A stretch of DNA of 64,000 nt from Acinetobacter higginsii (GCF_000369525.1 NZ_KB850076.1:172844-236843); one strand, 5' to 3'. Counted from the stretch's first letter, positions 49,514-58,842 are shown. Program-made: numbers and translations. Notes: generated by a model from the letters alone, not told the origin.

Positions 49514-51895
49514 ATGAAAATTAGTGAAAATTGGTTACGCAGCTGGGTAAATCCAGCGATTGATAGCGATACATTGTCTGATCAATTGACCATGTTGGGT
49601 TTGGAAGTCGATGAGTTAGCACCTGTTGCAAAACCGTTTACTGGTGTGGTTATTGGTGAAGTCCTTACGGTTGAACAACATCCAGATGCAGATCGTTTAC
49701 GTGTGACCACGATTAATATTGGTTCAGGTGACGCCTTACAGATTGTCTGTGGTGCGCCAAATGTTCGTGTGGGCATGAAAGCACCTGTTGCAACGATCGG
49801 TGCGGTATTGCCAGGCGATTTCAAAATTAAAAAAGGCAAGCTGCGTGGTGTGGAATCACAAGGCATGCTGTGTGGTGCCTCTGAAATTGATTTAGAAGAC
49901 AAAATTGATGGTTTGTTGGAATTACCGGCTGATGCACCAGTGGGTATGAATATTCGTGAATATTTAAAGCTTGATGACAATGTCATTGATATTAGTATCA
50001 CACCCAACCGTGGTGACTGCTTTAGTATTCGTGGTATTGCCCGTGAAATCGCGGTGATTAACCAGCTTGAAGTAAATGAACCAAAGATTCAGGCTGTTCC
50101 TGCATCAATTACTGATGAGAAAGCAGTAACGATTAGCACTGAAGGTACACCACGTTATTTAGGGCGTATTATCAAAAATGTGAATGTCAAAGCGGCAACT
50201 CCTGAGTGGATGGAGCAAGCTCTTGCACGTTCAGGTATTCGTACCCATAGCATTTTGGTGGATATTACTAACTATGTGTTGCTTGAATTGGGTCAACCCA
50301 TGCATGCCTTTGACTTGGCAAAAATTGAAGGTTCGATTCAAGTCCGCCAAGCGCAGTCACAAGAAAAGTTGACGTTACTCAATGATCAAGAAGTTGAATT
50401 GCAAGATGACATGATGGTCATTGCAGATGATCAAAAAGTTTTAGCGATTGCGGGAATTATGGGGGGGCTAGATTCATCGGTAACTGATGATACCCAAGAC
50501 ATCTTCCTTGAAAGTGCATTCTTTGCACCTTTAGCGATTGCAGGTCGTGCGCGTCGTTTTGGTTTACATACGGATTCATCACAACGTTATGAACGCGGTG
50601 TGGATTTTGAATTGCCAATGATTGCTATGCACCGTGCTTCTGAGCTTATTCAAGCCTTTGCTGGTGGTGAGTTTGGTCCAGTGACTGTTGCTGAACAGGC
50701 AGAACTGCTTCCAAAGCGCGAAGCAATTGTATTGAAGCAAGCACAAGTTGATCAATTACTCGGTTATGCTGTGGCTGGTGATTTTATTGCCGATGCTTTG
50801 ACGCGTTTGGGCTGTGTGGTTGAAAGTAAAGCTGAAGGTGAGTGGCGTGTTGTTCCACCATCGCATCGCTATGATATGGCAATCTATCAAGATTTAATTG
50901 AAGAAGTTGCCCGTATTCACGGTTATGACAATATTCAAATCAGTTTGCCAAAAATTGATGTAAAACTGGAAAAGTACCAAGACCGTTTTGAAATTGCACA
51001 ATTACGTCAAACTGCGGTGACATTGGGCTATCAAGAAGCAATTAGCTTTAGCTTTGCCGATGCAAAACTTGAGAAGCAATTAAATCCAGATGTACAGCCA
51101 CTGATGCTTGCCAATCCTATTTCAAGTGATTTGGCTGCAATGCGTAGTACTTTGTTGTCTAGCTTAATTCCGTGTGTACAGTACAACTTAAACCGTCAAC
51201 AGCAGCGTGTACGTTTCTTTGAGTTGGGCCTACGTTTTGATTATCAGGATGCGCAAAATATTCATGATCTAAAACAGATCCCAACTTTAGCATTGATTGC
51301 GGTTGGTGCTCGTGTACCAGAATCGTGGCATGCAAAACCTCAATCAATGGATTTCTTTGATTTCAAAGGTGAGATTGAAGAGATTTTAGCTGCTGGTCGT
51401 ATTGGTGCTGACTTTGTTCGTACAGAGCGTGCATGGTTGCATCCTGGCCAATCGGCAGAAATTTTGGTGGATGGACAATCGATTGGTTATTTAGGTCGTC
51501 TACATCCATCATTGGAAAATGAACTCGATTTGGGTATAACTTGGGTCGCAGAGCTGGATCAACAGGCAGTTTTGCAATCTTATGTATCTAATTTTACAGA
51601 ATTATCACGTTTTCCATCGGTTAGACGTGATATTGCGCTTTTAATCTCTGATAATATTGAGGTAAGAGATATTCAGCGGTTAATTGAGCAGACTGGTGGT
51701 GAGTTACTCGACTCAGCATGGTTGTTCGATGTGTATACGGGCCAAGGGGTTGAACAAGGCAAGCGCTCTTTAGCTTTTGCAGTGTTATGGCAACATCCAA
51801 CTCGTACGCTTGAAGATGCTGAAATTAAATCTGGTATGGATAACATTATTCAAGTGTTGGAAGACACTTACCAAGCGACATTGAGGGCCTCATGA
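49514..51895 (+). CDS. pheT: Phenylalanyl-tRNA synthetase beta subunit
   Basis: PheT carries the tRNA-binding, editing and anticodon-binding parts. The 793-residue protein begins with the EMAP/OB-like tRNA-binding domain (residues about 39-148, with VVIGEVLTVEQHPDADRLRV). The B3/B4 editing domain follows (RGDCFSIRGIAREI; GQPMHAFDL), then B5 and a C-terminal ferredoxin-fold anticodon-binding domain (SRFPSVRRDIALLI). The stop overlaps the ihfA start by four bases. Confidence 0.97.
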   Translation: MKISENWLRSWVNPAIDSDTLSDQLTMLGLEVDELAPVAKPFTGVVIGEVLTVEQHPDADRLRVTTINIGSGDALQIVCGAPNVRVGMKAPVATIGAVLPGDFKIKKGKLRGVESQGMLCGASEIDLEDKIDGLLELPADAPVGMNIREYLKLDDNVIDISITPNRGDCFSIRGIAREIAVINQLEVNEPKIQAVPASITDEKAVTISTEGTPRYLGRIIKNVNVKAATPEWMEQALARSGIRTHSILVDITNYVLLELGQPMHAFDLAKIEGSIQVRQAQSQEKLTLLNDQEVELQDDMMVIADDQKVLAIAGIMGGLDSSVTDDTQDIFLESAFFAPLAIAGRARRFGLHTDSSQRYERGVDFELPMIAMHRASELIQAFAGGEFGPVTVAEQAELLPKREAIVLKQAQVDQLLGYAVAGDFIADALTRLGCVVESKAEGEWRVVPPSHRYDMAIYQDLIEEVARIHGYDNIQISLPKIDVKLEKYQDRFEIAQLRQTAVTLGYQEAISFSFADAKLEKQLNPDVQPLMLANPISSDLAAMRSTLLSSLIPCVQYNLNRQQQRVRFFELGLRFDYQDAQNIHDLKQIPTLALIAVGARVPESWHAKPQSMDFFDFKGEIEEILAAGRIGADFVRTERAWLHPGQSAEILVDGQSIGYLGRLHPSLENELDLGITWVAELDQQAVLQSYVSNFTELSRFPSVRRDIALLISDNIEVRDIQRLIEQTGGELLDSAWLFDVYTGQGVEQGKRSLAFAVLWQHPTRTLEDAEIKSGMDNIIQVLEDTYQATLRAS

Positions 51896-52188
51896 CAGCA
51901 TTAACAAAAGCAGATATGGCGGACCATTTAAGTGAGCTTACTAGCTTAAATCGCCGCGAAGCAAAACAAATGGTCGAGTTATTTTTTGACGAAATTAGCC
52001 AAGCATTAATTGCTGGCGAACAAGTCAAACTTTCTGGCTTCGGTAATTTCGAGTTACGTGATAAGCGTGAACGTCCAGGACGTAATCCAAAGACAGGTGA
52101 GGAAATTCCAATTTCTGCACGTCGAGTGGTCACGTTCAGAGCGGGTCAGAAATTTAGACAGCGCGTTGGGAATGAGCAGATCGATTGA
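51892..52188 (+). CDS. ihfA: Integration host factor alpha subunit
   Basis: IhfA pairs with IhfB to bend DNA sharply at specific sites. The 98-residue HU-family protein has LTKADMADHLSELTSLNRREAK, the arm GFGNFELRDKRERPGRNPKTGEEIPI, and the RVVTFRAGQKFRQRV end. It overlaps pheT as ATGA, the arrangement seen in E. coli. Confidence 0.96.
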   Translation: MTALTKADMADHLSELTSLNRREAKQMVELFFDEISQALIAGEQVKLSGFGNFELRDKRERPGRNPKTGEEIPISARRVVTFRAGQKFRQRVGNEQID

Positions 52189-52234
52189 TCTGCTTTTTTT
52201 ATGCCAATCTTTTATTTATAGAAATGTTAGGCAT

Positions 52235-52266
52235 AAAAAAAGAGAACCGTAAGGTTCTCTTTTTTT
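52235..52266. terminator. Terminator after ihfA
   Basis: AAAAAAAGAGAACC pairs with GGTTCTCTTTTTT around GTAA. It can also serve the convergent lipoprotein gene, which ends 18 bases beyond. Confidence 0.93.
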
Positions 52267-52284
52267 CGATAATCTAAAACTAGA

Positions 52285-52554
52285 TTATTGAGCAGCAGAA
52301 GCTTCAGCAGGAGCAGCTTCAGTAGCAGCAACGTCAGAAGCAGCAGCAGCAACGTCAGAAGCAGCAGCTTCAGTAGTAGCAACAGCTTCAGAAGCAGCAG
52401 CATCAACAGCTTCTACAGCTTCAGAAGCAGCTTCTACAGCTTCAGATGCAGCAGCAGTAGCGTCAGTAGCTGGCGCTTCTTCTTTCTTAGAGCAACCAAC
52501 GAAAGCTAAAGTAGTAGCAATAGCAGCAACAACAGCGAATTTTTTGAATAACAT
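52285..52554 (-). CDS. Small Ala-rich lipoprotein with short repeats
   Basis: This 89-residue precursor has a lipoprotein signal peptide (FAVVAAIATTLAFVGC, lipid-carrying Cys21), then KKEEAPATD, and a tail made almost only of Ala, Ser, Glu, Val, Asp and Thr in short repeats (ASEAVEA twice, then AASDVAA three times). The tail should be helical or flexible and is low-complexity in DNA as well (many GCA/GCT-type codons). After cleavage the mature lipoprotein is about 69 residues, anchored in a membrane; Lpp-like spacing is possible but not shown. I do not recognise a specific family. Confidence 0.78.
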   Translation of the reverse strand: MLFKKFAVVAAIATTLAFVGCSKKEEAPATDATAAASEAVEAASEAVEAVDAAASEAVATTEAAASDVAAAASDVAATEAAPAEASAAQ

Positions 52555-52905
52555 GGCATCACTCTCATAAAATTGTGAGATTAAAAAAAACCTGAGCTAG
52601 TCTGTTTGTGCTTTTATTATTCCTAAACGCTTTAGGTAACAACGCAGGGAGCAGCCTAACTGGTCTGTAGCTATCCTATCAAAGCAATTCATGAATTACT
52701 ACTGTTCTGTCCAACAAAACGACAAAAATGGGCAGAATTTGGCTATTTTTTGATAGAAAATAACTATGAGTTATATGATTTGAATCGGTAAATTGAAAAA
52801 AAATAATATCAATTTTAAAATATAAACTTATAAATCAATAGATTGGTTATTTTCATGATTTTTAGAAGAATGTGTAAATATTCTGTAAGCGTGTCAACCA
52901 AATAA
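52555..52905. other. Intergenic region upstream of the lipoprotein gene
   Basis: About 350 AT-rich bases between the lipoprotein start and the rho terminator. It must contain the lipoprotein promoter (minus strand); a purine-rich ribosome site lies just upstream of 52554. I see no gene or repeat here. Confidence 0.5.
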
Positions 52906-52932
52906 AAAAAGCTACCATTAAGGTAGCTTTTT
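52906..52932 (-). terminator. Terminator after rho
   Basis: AAAAAGCTACC pairs with GGTAGCTTTTT around ATTAA, ten bases past the rho stop on the minus strand. Confidence 0.93.
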
Positions 52933-52941
52933 CTTTGGACT

Positions 52942-54210
52942 TTAAGTCGATGCCTTTCGTTTCATTTGATCGAAGAAGTCATCATTGGTTTTGGTTTCTT
53001 TCATACGATCTAATAAGAATTCCATCGCCGCAAGCTCATCCATCGGATGTAATAACTTGCGTAGAATCCAAACTTTACGAAGATTCTCTTCGCTCATGAG
53101 GCGTTCTTCACGACGAGTACCAGATTTTTTGATATTCATTGCAGGGAATACACGTTTCTCTGCAATACGACGATCAAGGGTAATTTCTTGGTTACCTGTA
53201 CCTTTAAACTCTTCATAGATCACATCATCCATTTTACTGCCAGTTTCAATCAAAGCAGTAGAAATAATGGTGAGTGAACCACCTTCTTCAATATTACGTG
53301 CAGCACCGAAGAAACGTTTTGGACGTTCTAGAGCATGTGCGTCTACACCACCAGTCAATACCTTGCCTGATGAAGGCACTACAGTGTTGTAAGCACGTGC
53401 AAGACGGGTAATCGAGTCAAGGAGAATCACAACATCTTTTTTGTGTTCAACTAGACGTTTCGCTTTCTCGATCACCATTTCAGCAACTTGAACGTGACGG
53501 GCAGGTGCTTCATCAAATGTAGATGCAATCACTTCACCACGAACAGTACGTTCCATTTCGGTGACTTCTTCAGGACGTTCGTCAATTAGAAGTACAATTA
53601 AGAAAACTTCTGGATTATTACGGACAATCGATTGCGCAATGGTTTGTAATAACATTGTTTTACCCGCTTTTGGCGGCGCAACAATAATAGAACGTTGACC
53701 TTTACCAATTGGCGCGACAAGATCGACAACACGAGAGGTTAAGTCTTCTGTTGTACCGTTACCCAATTCCATCACCAACTGTTCAGTTGGGAATAATGGG
53801 GTAAGGTTTTCAAATAGAATTTTATTACGTGAGTTTTCAGGCGTATCGTAGTTAATTTGGTTTACTTTTAATAAAGCAAAATAACGTTCACCTTCTTTCG
53901 GTGGACGAATTGTGCCAGTAATCGTATCACCGGTACGTAAATTAAAGCGGCGAATTTGTGATGGGCTGACATAAATGTCATCTGGTCCTGCTAGATATGA
54001 GCCAGCAGCAGAGCGTAAGAAGCCAAAACCATCAGAAAGAATTTCGAGAACACCATCACCAAAGATTTCTTCGCCGTTCATGGCGTGGCGTTTTAAAATG
54101 GCAAAAATAATATCTTGTTTACGGTTACGTGCCATGCCTTCAAGGCCCATAAACTCCGCAATTTTAATGAGTTCGCCAATGGGTTTTTTCTTGAGTTCAG
54201 TTAAGTTCAT
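52942..54210 (-). CDS. rho: Transcription termination factor Rho
   Basis: Rho is an RNA-dependent ATPase that ends transcription at untranslated RNA. The 422-residue protein has the N-terminal OB-type RNA-binding domain (FGDGVLEILSDGFGFLRS near residues 49-66), the Walker A loop APPKAGKTMLLQTIA near 179-192, Walker B VVILLDSITRLARAYN, and the C-terminal EGGSLTIISTAL and GTGNQEITLDRRIAEKRVFPA, all typical. The 327-base gap on its upstream side may serve its known self-regulation. Confidence 0.97.
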   Translation of the reverse strand: MNLTELKKKPIGELIKIAEFMGLEGMARNRKQDIIFAILKRHAMNGEEIFGDGVLEILSDGFGFLRSAAGSYLAGPDDIYVSPSQIRRFNLRTGDTITGTIRPPKEGERYFALLKVNQINYDTPENSRNKILFENLTPLFPTEQLVMELGNGTTEDLTSRVVDLVAPIGKGQRSIIVAPPKAGKTMLLQTIAQSIVRNNPEVFLIVLLIDERPEEVTEMERTVRGEVIASTFDEAPARHVQVAEMVIEKAKRLVEHKKDVVILLDSITRLARAYNTVVPSSGKVLTGGVDAHALERPKRFFGAARNIEEGGSLTIISTALIETGSKMDDVIYEEFKGTGNQEITLDRRIAEKRVFPAMNIKKSGTRREERLMSEENLRKVWILRKLLHPMDELAAMEFLLDRMKETKTNDDFFDQMKRKAST

Positions 54211-54479
54211 AAGTGGTCAGACAGAATGGAATAAGTGGAGGACTACGTTAGGGAAAGAATAAAAAATCGACCGCATACATACATGCTGAGGTAATTGTAT
54301 TTACACAACCACGATTCAGTAGTCTGGTTCATTGTTTCAGAGAGAAATGTGAAAACAATTGTTATTGCCGAGCGGCGATCTTATGTTTTGTCTTGTAAGA
54401 AGCGCAATGAAGTAGATTCCATTCAAAGCTTCTTGATCCAGAAATATAGAGGAAATCAAGTAAATTGTCAATTTTTACT
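54211..54479. other. Rho leader region
   Basis: This stretch lies between the trxA terminator and the rho start. It contains no gene. In E. coli the rho leader mediates autoregulation; a comparable long leader here is an inference from position only. Confidence 0.4.
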
Positions 54480-54514
54480 AAGAAATACGCGATTCAATCA
54501 ATCGCGTATTTCTT
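54480..54514 (-). terminator. Terminator after trxA
   Basis: A 15-bp perfect stem (54480-54494 with 54500-54514) around CAATC starts 23 bases past the trxA stop on the minus strand and is followed there by an A/T-rich stretch. Confidence 0.85.
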
Positions 54515-54537
54515 GTATTGACCGTGTGACAATCGAA

Positions 54538-54864
54538 TTAGATGTTTTGGTCAATGAATGCTGCAAGTTTTGAACGCGGCGCTGCGCCAACTTGTTGAGC
54601 AACAACTTCGCCATTTTTAAACATCAATAATGCTGGGATATTACGAATGTTATATTTTACAGCAGTATCTTCACATGCAGTCACGTCAACTTTAACGATT
54701 TTTACTTTTCCTGCATATTCAGTTGATAGATCTTCAAGAACAGGTGCAATTGCTTTACAAGGTGCACACCAGCCAGCCCAGAAATCAACAAGTACAGGAG
54801 TTTCAGCATCTAAAACATCTGCTTGGAAGTTTGCATCAGTTGTATTAACAATAGTCGCAGACAT
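54538..54864 (-). CDS. trxA: Thioredoxin
   Basis: This 108-residue thioredoxin reduces disulfides in the cytoplasm. The active site reads WCAPC (Cys33, Cys36) instead of the classical WCGPC, a Gly-to-Ala change at the second position. The fold is otherwise intact: PVLVDFWAGW before it, the cis-Pro in RNIPALLMFKNGE, and VGAAPRSKLAAFI after it. WCAPC occurs in some other thioredoxins, so it is likely functional. It lies before rho, as in E. coli, and is divergent from ppx. Confidence 0.94.
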   Translation of the reverse strand: MSATIVNTTDANFQADVLDAETPVLVDFWAGWCAPCKAIAPVLEDLSTEYAGKVKIVKVDVTACEDTAVKYNIRNIPALLMFKNGEVVAQQVGAAPRSKLAAFIDQNI

Positions 54865-55137
54865 GAGGTTGCTCCAAATTTAAGAAATAAAGTGCGAATT
54901 TAATCATCATCACGATGAATATTACATTGCTACTTTACTCAATGTAAGGGTTTGTTCTGATTATTCAAGTTTGAAACCGAAAAGTCTAATGGATGCTCAC
55001 GATGTTGATCATCGACTTCTACAATCATTTATTAAGTAAAAGCGCAAATACAGTACTTTTATTGCTTAAAATGACTTTAAAATTGTAAGCATGTGAATTA
55101 CTCTAATGCGTGAATTGAGCATGGGTTTATATGAATA
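54865..55137. promoter_or_regulatory. Divergent promoter region trxA/ppx
   Basis: These 273 bases between divergent starts must hold promoters for both genes. I see no obvious operator. A weak start context precedes ppx (no strong ribosome site before 55138). Confidence 0.45.
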
Positions 55138-56658
55138 ATGTCTGATTTTCTGATTGATGAAGAATTACTTGCTGCGATTGATATGGGATCGAATAGTTTC
55201 CATCTGGCAATCGCTCGTGTTGATCACGGTGAAGTTAAGAAAGTTGCTTCAATGTCAGAAAAAGTACAGTTAGCAGCTGGGCTTGATGAAAATAAGAATT
55301 TAACCGAAGCTGCGCAACAGCGTGGACTGGCATGTTTAGCCCGTTTTGTTGGGCGTTTGAGCTCAGTACAACCGAATCGTTTACGTATCGTGGCAACCAA
55401 TGCGTTAAGACAAGCAAAAAATGGTCACGAATTTATCCAAAAAGCAGCCGAAATTTTACCGAAACCGATTGAAATTATTGCGGGTCGTGAAGAAGCACGT
55501 CTGATTTATCTGGGCGTTTCACATACCATGGCCAATGGTGGTCGACGTTTAGTCGTGGATATTGGTGGTGGTTCAACCGAGTTTATCATCGGTGAGGAAT
55601 TTGAGCCGCTGCATACCGAATCCTTACAAATGGGCTGTGTGGCCTATAGTAAAACCTATTTCCCTGATGGTGAAATTACCAGCAAAGCATTTGATAAAGC
55701 CGTGGTTGCTGCACGCAAAGAAATGTCCGCCATAGCCAATACTTATAAATCTGTGGGTTGGGATACTGTCGTCGGATCAAGCGGAACCATTAAAGCCTGC
55801 CGTCAGATCGCGGTTAATCTCGGTTTAAGTGATGAGCAAGAAAACTTGACCCGTGATGGTTTATATAAATTAAAAGATCGTTTGCTCAAATTTAAACATA
55901 TTTCTGAAATTGATTTTGAAGGTCTACGTGAAGACCGTCGAGCAGTTTTGCCAGCCGGCCTTGCGATTTTGTATGCCATTTTTGAAGTCTTAGATATCGA
56001 CAAATTGGCATATTCTGACGGTGCATTACGTGAAGGCGTGATGTATGACTTGCTCGGTCGTTTTAAGCATGAAGATATTCGTGACCGCAGTGTGCAAGCA
56101 CTTATGGGACGTTATAACGCAGATCCCAAACAAGCTGAACGGGTGGTCAATACGGCACAAGAGTTGTTTGATGGTGTTGCCGATGCGTTAAATTTAACGA
56201 CTGAAGACAGTGACTTACTACGTCGTGCAGCTTATCTGCATGAAATCGGTTTAGCGATTAGCCATGGTGGTTATCACCGTCATGGGGCATATTTATTGCA
56301 ACATTCGGATATTCCGGGTTTCTCACAAATTGATCAAAATCATCTTTCACACTTGGTTTCACACCATCGTCGTAAGTTACGTGCAGATGCAAAAAATGAC
56401 GTTTTAAAGGTCGGTGGTAGTCATTTAATCTACCTTTGCTTATTACTTCGTCTTGCAGTTTTACTGAACCATAGTCGTAGTGATCAGATGCTTCCTGCCA
56501 TTGAACTGAGTGTTGTAAATGATCAACAATGGCAACTCAGCGTTTCTGGCGATGCTAAACAATGGCCTTTATTGGTTGCAGACCTGCATGATGAGCAGGT
56601 GCAATTTAAGCACTGGGACATTGAGTTAAATATTCAGTCAGACAAATTTGTTGATTAA
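55138..56658 (+). CDS. ppx: Exopolyphosphatase
   Basis: Ppx removes phosphates from polyphosphate ends (or pppGpp). The 506-residue protein has the ASKHA-type fold with LAAIDMGSNSFHLAIARV, the DIGGGSTEFIIGE phosphate loop near residue 141, GSSGTIKACRQI, and the C-terminal HD-like domain (YLHEIGLAISHGGYHRHGAYLL; HLVSHHRRKLR). The length and the HD domain fit Ppx/GppA of gammaproteobacteria. In many genera ppx sits next to ppk; here it does not. It lies divergent from trxA. Confidence 0.94.
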   Translation: MSDFLIDEELLAAIDMGSNSFHLAIARVDHGEVKKVASMSEKVQLAAGLDENKNLTEAAQQRGLACLARFVGRLSSVQPNRLRIVATNALRQAKNGHEFIQKAAEILPKPIEIIAGREEARLIYLGVSHTMANGGRRLVVDIGGGSTEFIIGEEFEPLHTESLQMGCVAYSKTYFPDGEITSKAFDKAVVAARKEMSAIANTYKSVGWDTVVGSSGTIKACRQIAVNLGLSDEQENLTRDGLYKLKDRLLKFKHISEIDFEGLREDRRAVLPAGLAILYAIFEVLDIDKLAYSDGALREGVMYDLLGRFKHEDIRDRSVQALMGRYNADPKQAERVVNTAQELFDGVADALNLTTEDSDLLRRAAYLHEIGLAISHGGYHRHGAYLLQHSDIPGFSQIDQNHLSHLVSHHRRKLRADAKNDVLKVGGSHLIYLCLLLRLAVLLNHSRSDQMLPAIELSVVNDQQWQLSVSGDAKQWPLLVADLHDEQVQFKHWDIELNIQSDKFVD

Positions 56659-56686
56659 CCATATTATTATGGACCATTCTTGACTT

Positions 56687-57511
56687 ATGAAAAATAAAGC
56701 GACTCAGTCCAAGGCTTGGGCTACGGTTCAAATTGCACGACACCCTGAGCGTCCGCAATTTCTAGATTATGTCAGTGAAATTTTTACTGAATTTGATGCA
56801 CTTCACGGCGACCGTTTATTTGGTGATGATGGTGCCATGATCGGTGGTTTGGCACGTTTTGACGGACAACCTGTGATGGTGGTTGGTCAACATCGTGGTC
56901 GCAGCACACGTGAAAAACTACAGCATAACTTTGGGATGTGTAATCCAGAAGGATATCGTAAATCACAACGTTTACTCGATATGGCTGAGCGTTTTAATTT
57001 ACCTGTGTTTACCTTCGTCGATACCATGGGTGCATATCCTGGTGTAGGGGCTGAAGAACGTGGTCAAGCAGAAGCGATTGCAACCAGCTTGGCACAACTT
57101 TCAAGTTTAAAAGTGCCTGTGATTGCGACGATTCTTGGTGAAGGCGGTTCAGGTGGTGCTCTCGGTATTGGTGTAGCCGATCGTGTGATTATGCTGTCAC
57201 ACAGTATTTATTCGGTGATTTCACCTGAAGGTTGTGCGTCTATTCTATGGAAAACCGCAGATAAAGCAGCACAAGCGAGTGAAGCACTTTCTTTAACTGC
57301 AGATAAACTTCAAGCTTTAGGCATTGTTGAATATGTTGTGGATGAAGGTGATGGTGCACACTTGCAGCCTGAAAAAGTCATGCATGATTTGAAAGATGTG
57401 TTAAAACAAGCTTTAGATGAATTGCAACCGATGGATGCACAAGAACGATGCGACGCACGTTATCAACGTTTAATGAAGTTTGGCAGCAGCAATTTAGGCA
57501 TCGCGTCTTAG
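56687..57511 (+). CDS. accA: Acetyl-CoA carboxylase carboxyltransferase subunit alpha
   Basis: AccA, with AccD, transfers the carboxyl group from biotin to acetyl-CoA in the first step of fatty-acid synthesis. The 274-residue protein has the core FDALHGDRLFGDD, GHQRGRST-like GQHRGRSTREK, NFGMCNPEGYRKSQRLLDMA, TFVDTMGAYPGVGAEERGQ, GEGGSGGALGIG and YSVISPEGCASILWK motifs. It is shorter than the E. coli protein (319 residues) at the N-terminus, which seems usual in this genus. The end overlaps tilS by 64 bases. Confidence 0.96.
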   Translation: MKNKATQSKAWATVQIARHPERPQFLDYVSEIFTEFDALHGDRLFGDDGAMIGGLARFDGQPVMVVGQHRGRSTREKLQHNFGMCNPEGYRKSQRLLDMAERFNLPVFTFVDTMGAYPGVGAEERGQAEAIATSLAQLSSLKVPVIATILGEGGSGGALGIGVADRVIMLSHSIYSVISPEGCASILWKTADKAAQASEALSLTADKLQALGIVEYVVDEGDGAHLQPEKVMHDLKDVLKQALDELQPMDAQERCDARYQRLMKFGSSNLGIAS

Positions 57512-58839
57512 CACAAACACAGCATTTTTCTGAACAAACTCAATTCTTGATTGGGTGTAGCGGCGGCATGGATTCCATGCTGTTGCTGTTTCTAATGTCT
57601 GAACTTTTTCCGACTCAAACCCGTGCGATTTATGTTGATCATCAACTACAAGCAATGAGTGCCGAATGGGGTCGTGTTGTAAAGCAGCAGTCAGATGCCT
57701 TAAATATCCCGTGTATTATCCAGCAAGTAGACGTTGCGACAGGCAATTTGGAACAGCAAGCGCGTCAAGCGCGTTATCAAGCCTATCAACAGCATTTACA
57801 ATCCAATGAAATTTTAGTTTTGGCCCATCATCAGCAGGATCAGGCTGAGACGCTATTATTACGCTTGTTTTCTGGAGCAGGCGTGCATGGATTAGCTGCG
57901 ATGCAGCAACTTGATATTCGTCAAGACATGACCATTTGGCGACCATTTTTAGATGTGAGTCGCGAGCAAATTGAACAATGGTCGCAGCAACTTGGTTTTG
58001 CCTATGTGACAGACCCAACTAATCATGATACGCACTACGATCGGGCGTGGTGTCGAGAAGAATTATGGGATGTCTTACAAAAACGCTTCCCCAAAATGCA
58101 GGCAGCTGTAGCACGGACTAGTTCTTTGATGCAGGATGCTGCGGAAATACTGGATGACGTGTTGCAGACGGATTGGCAACACTGTGCGACCGATCGTGTA
58201 CTTGATCTGATCAAGTTGCAGCAACTCTCGGCTGCACGGCAACGTCAATTGTTATCGACTTGGATGAAGGGGGTGGATCAATATCGACCAAGTTATGATA
58301 TGGTGCAGCGATTGCAGCATGAGGTCATTCTTGCAAAGCCAGATGCGCAGGCAACTTTACATATCAATCAACATTATTTCGTTCGCTATCAGAAAACGTT
58401 ATATCGTTTAACCCACGATGAGCTGTACGCAGAAAAATTATTTTCCTTTCCTGATACGTTGTCACAACAGTTTGATATAGGTGAAACCATCAATGTTGCG
58501 GCTGGACAATTTAAGATTAAAACTCAAAAAATTGGTCTTTCATCTCGGCTTTTAGGGCGAGAGTTAAGGTTGCTTAAACGACAGGGGGGTGAAAAAATTC
58601 ATCTTTATGGTCGTGTTGGACATTGGCCTCTGAAAAAAGCCATCCAAGAGCTACAGATTTTGCCTTGGTTACGTCATACAATTCAAATATTAGTCGTAGA
58701 TAATGTTATGCTTGGGGTTTTTAGCCCAAAGGGTTTTTGGTTGGCGCAATCTGATTATTTAGAGCAGGGCGGTTGGCAACCAAGTTTAATTTCTGACTGT
58801 AATGACGTTTTTCAGCAGTCTTTTTCGTATGATGAGTAG
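57448..58839 (+). CDS. tilS: tRNA(Ile)-lysidine synthase
   Basis: TilS changes C34 of the CAU-anticodon tRNA to lysidine, so that it reads AUA and is charged with Ile; it is essential. The 463-residue protein has the PP-loop SGGMDS (residues 38-43), HHQQDQAETLLLRLFSGAGVHGLAAM, the WRPFLDVSREQIEQW block, and a C-terminal substrate-binding domain with LGRELRLLKRQGGEK. The ATG at 57448 lies 64 bases inside accA; a later start would remove helix residues before the PP-loop. It precedes proC by three bases. Confidence 0.94.
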   Translation: MRRTLSTFNEVWQQQFRHRVLAQTQHFSEQTQFLIGCSGGMDSMLLLFLMSELFPTQTRAIYVDHQLQAMSAEWGRVVKQQSDALNIPCIIQQVDVATGNLEQQARQARYQAYQQHLQSNEILVLAHHQQDQAETLLLRLFSGAGVHGLAAMQQLDIRQDMTIWRPFLDVSREQIEQWSQQLGFAYVTDPTNHDTHYDRAWCREELWDVLQKRFPKMQAAVARTSSLMQDAAEILDDVLQTDWQHCATDRVLDLIKLQQLSAARQRQLLSTWMKGVDQYRPSYDMVQRLQHEVILAKPDAQATLHINQHYFVRYQKTLYRLTHDELYAEKLFSFPDTLSQQFDIGETINVAAGQFKIKTQKIGLSSRLLGRELRLLKRQGGEKIHLYGRVGHWPLKKAIQELQILPWLRHTIQILVVDNVMLGVFSPKGFWLAQSDYLEQGGWQPSLISDCNDVFQQSFSYDE

Positions 58840-58842
58840 GAC

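Noticed and set aside
52288..52509. Plus-strand frame rich in Ser and Phe opposite the lipoprotein gene
   Set aside because: It is only the antisense reading of the repetitive Ala/Glu/Val codons; the minus strand has the signal peptide, lipobox and ribosome site.
56687..57511. accA truncated at the N-terminus
   Set aside because: It is about 45 residues shorter than in E. coli, but all catalytic motifs are present, and the short form appears usual for this group.
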